From Thermoflexales bacterium (GTDB lineage Bacteria > Chloroflexota > Anaerolineae > Fen-1058), in contig JAUQXD010001115.1 in assembly GCA_030834835.1 (NCBI GenBank), positions 1 to 7,199 of the forward strand: a stretch of 7,199 bases of DNA, given 5' to 3'. This document shows positions 5,830 through 7,199 of this stretch, one piece after another. Within the stretch, counting starts at the first letter, position 1. Each line of letters opens with the position of its first letter. Both the position numbers and the translations under genes were made by a program. Below the pieces are notes generated by a model. It saw only the letters and a list, made by a program, of their open reading frames with translations. It ran no database searches and was not told where the DNA came from.

Positions 5830-7197
5830 CTAAGGCGGTTCCCGGGTAGGCGTATCCGTCGGCGGAATAGGTGTCGGCTTGTCGGTGGGCGTGGGCGTGG
5901 GCTGTGGCGGAACCGGTGTTGGCGTCGGCGCCCGCGTCGGAGTACGAGTCGGATCTTTCGGCTTTGGCGGAGTGGATGTGGCGCTAGCGGTGGGCGTGAC
6001 GGGCGTTCGCGTGGCGGTGGGAATAACACGCCGGGTGGCAGTCGGTGTCGGTGTAAACGTAGGTGTCCGAGTCGGCGTCCGCGTGGGTGTGGGCAGAGGC
6101 GTGTCAGTCACAGTCGGTGTGGGCGTGGCTGTGGCCGTTGCAGTCGGCGTGATCACGACCTGGGCAAACACCGTCGGCGTGAGCGTGGGCGACGGTTCTG
6201 TCGCCGCCGACACTGTCGCCGACGGCGTGACCGTCTGAGTGGCCGGGACTCCGCCGCTCGCCAGACCGATGATCCCGCCCGTAATAACCACGACGACCAG
6301 CATCGTCAACGCCACCCCCCGCGCACTCATGCGCCGCTCTACGGCGACCCAGACGGGCAGCCTGGTTGTGGGCGTGTCGCTGGTTTTGCGATTCCGCGCC
6401 AGACGCACGGCAGCGCGCATATCGATCGCGCTGGCAAATCGACGCGAACGCGGCAATTCCATCGCGCGCAAGATTAAGCGTTCTGTCGCGATCGAGACCC
6501 GGGGACTGAGCGCGCGCGGCCGTTGGAAACTATCCGGATCGGACATTTGTTGAGTCGCGGTGGGCGGCGCCTGCCCGGTGAGCAAATGATAAAGCGTCGC
6601 ACCGAGCGCGTAGATATCCGAACGCGGATCGGTATGTCCCAGGCGCGCATCGTATTGTTCGGGCGGGGCGTATTCGGGCGTTCCCAGGCCGTGGGTAATG
6701 GTCGCCGTTTTCGGATTGTCCGGTGTGTAGAGTTTGACCAGGCCGAAATCAACCAGGAAAATCTGCCCGTTCGGCGTCAGTCGGATGTTAGAGGGTTTGA
6801 TGTCGCGGTGAATGACGCCGCGGTGATGGATGTACTCCAGGGCCGACAGGAGTTGATCGGCCCATTCGAGTACCTGGGCCTCAGTCAGGGGCGCTTCGCT
6901 CTCCTCCACGATCTCGCTTAAGGAGCGGCCTGCCACGTAATCCATCACCAGATACTCCAGGCCATCCTCCGTGAAGTGATCGGTGACGCGCGGCAGGTTA
7001 GGGTGATCGAGTGAGGCCAGAATGCGCGCTTCACGCTGGAATTGGTCGCGAATCTGTTCGATCGCGCGCTCGCCGATGATGGGATTGATCAGCAATTGCT
7101 TGATCGCGACTTCGCGATCAAGCGAGATGTCGTAGGCATGGTAAACCGAGCCCATGCCGCCCCGGGCCAGCAGTTCAATGACCCGATAGCGATGGAC
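5830..7197 (-). CDS. Membrane-anchored Hanks-type Ser/Thr protein kinase with Thr/Pro-rich tail, 5'-partial
   Basis: It would phosphorylate proteins on Ser/Thr from the cytoplasmic face of the membrane. The frame is open to the right window edge. Upstream of the Met at 7155 the sequence reads [14 protein letters not shown], so the P-loop ([11 protein letters not shown]) spans that Met, which is not the start. Numbering from it, the kinase core (to about 250) has VAIK Lys19, Glu42 of helix C, HRDIKPSN (116-123), DFG (136-138), a Thr-rich activation segment (150-159), YAPPEQ and SDIYALG (179-185). One hydrophobic segment (about 281-303, [20 protein letters not shown]) should cross the membrane. 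Residues 304-441 are a Thr-Pro-rich tail, presumably outside the cell, with no PASTA or other sensor domain before the stop. All catalytic residues are present. It is transcribed against the lysine operon, so a functional link is not implied. Its substrates are unknown. Confidence 0.92.
   Translation of the reverse strand, partial: VHRYRVIELLARGGMGSVYHAYDISLDREVAIKQLLINPIIGERAIEQIRDQFQREARILASLDHPNLPRVTDHFTEDGLEYLVMDYVAGRSLSEIVEESEAPLTEAQVLEWADQLLSALEYIHHRGVIHRDIKPSNIRLTPNGQIFLVDFGLVKLYTPDNPKTATITHGLGTPEYAPPEQYDARLGHTDPRSDIYALGATLYHLLTGQAPPTATQQMSDPDSFQRPRALSPRVSIATERLILRAMELPRSRRFASAIDMRAAVRLARNRKTSDTPTTRLPVWVAVERRMSARGVALTMLVVVVITGGIIGLASGGVPATQTVTPSATVSAATEPSPTLTPTVFAQVVITPTATATATPTPTVTDTPLPTPTRTPTRTPTFTPTPTATRRVIPTATRTPVTPTASATSTPPKPKDPTRTPTRAPTPTPVPPQPTPTPTDKPTPIPPTDTPTREPP
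5833..6246 (-). repeat. Low-complexity Thr-Pro coding repeat at the kinase C-terminus
   Basis: On the + strand this reads as irregular GTSGGY/GGCGTS hexamers (GTCGGTGTGGGCGTG-like). On the - strand it encodes runs such as [20 protein letters not shown]. Only Thr, Pro, Ala, Ser, Val, Arg and a few other residues appear over about 138 codons. Such stalks are common on surface and membrane proteins of Chloroflexota and probably span the cell envelope, where Thr may be glycosylated (inference). Confidence 0.85.
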
Positions 7198-7199
7198 CA

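Noticed and set aside
5879..6238. Gly/Val-rich + strand frame (VGVGVG pattern)
   Set aside because: It is the reverse complement of the Thr-Pro repeat of the kinase. It has no ribosome site, and the kinase frame is clearly the real one.
5838..6240. Possible CRISPR-like or regulatory direct repeats
   Set aside because: The repeats are short irregular hexamers with no spacers of constant length. They are explained by codon repetition for Thr-Pro.

Overview
The window holds most of a lysine-biosynthesis operon of the alpha-aminoadipate (AAA) type, read left to right on the + strand, followed by a convergent Ser/Thr protein kinase on the - strand. In order: homocitrate synthase (2-1633, 5' end outside the window, with a partial internal duplication), homoaconitase large subunit (1633-2964), homoaconitase small subunit (about 3016-3549), homoisocitrate dehydrogenase (3632-4648), a LysK-type M20 metallopeptidase that would release lysine from the carrier protein LysW (about 4725-5759), and a membrane-anchored Hanks-type kinase (5830-7197, its N-terminus outside the window).

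How the genes work together: the first four products would turn 2-oxoglutarate plus acetyl-CoA into homocitrate, homoaconitate, homoisocitrate and then 2-oxoadipate. LysK would catalyse the last step of the LysW-dependent branch, hydrolysis of LysW-gamma-lysine to free lysine. The middle genes (lysN/J aminotransferase, lysX, lysW, lysZ, lysY) are not in the window and should lie upstream or elsewhere. The genes are tightly packed (a 1-nt overlap between the first two, then gaps of about 51, 82 and 76 nt), which fits one transcript.

Organism: a bacterium with moderately GC-rich DNA, TTG start use, the bacterial/thermophile-type AAA route, and a kinase with a long Thr-Pro-rich extracytoplasmic tail. 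This combination is most like Chloroflexota (Anaerolineae or relatives). That is inference from gene style, not a database match.

The most unusual feature is in the first gene. A 672-nt (224-codon) in-frame unit is tandemly repeated. Copy 1 (1-376, truncated by the window edge) matches copy 2 (673-1048) almost perfectly at protein level (4 differences in about 125 codons) but differs at about 41 synonymous codons. The junction lies at a motif, Ile-Asn-Thr-Thr-Leu, that occurs at both the start and the end of the TIM barrel. This is either an old, selected intragenic duplication or a chimeric assembly of two related alleles.

The second notable theme is short repeats within the operon. Heptamer tracts of the GGGATCR/GGGWTCR type are inserted in frame inside both the homoaconitase large subunit (2357-2427) and homoisocitrate dehydrogenase (4110-4140). 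Two of the spacers carry inverted repeats (3548-3610 and 4654-4716) that look like dispersed repeat elements. No RNA genes, transposases or CRISPR arrays were seen, and no stretch over 300 nt lacks a gene.
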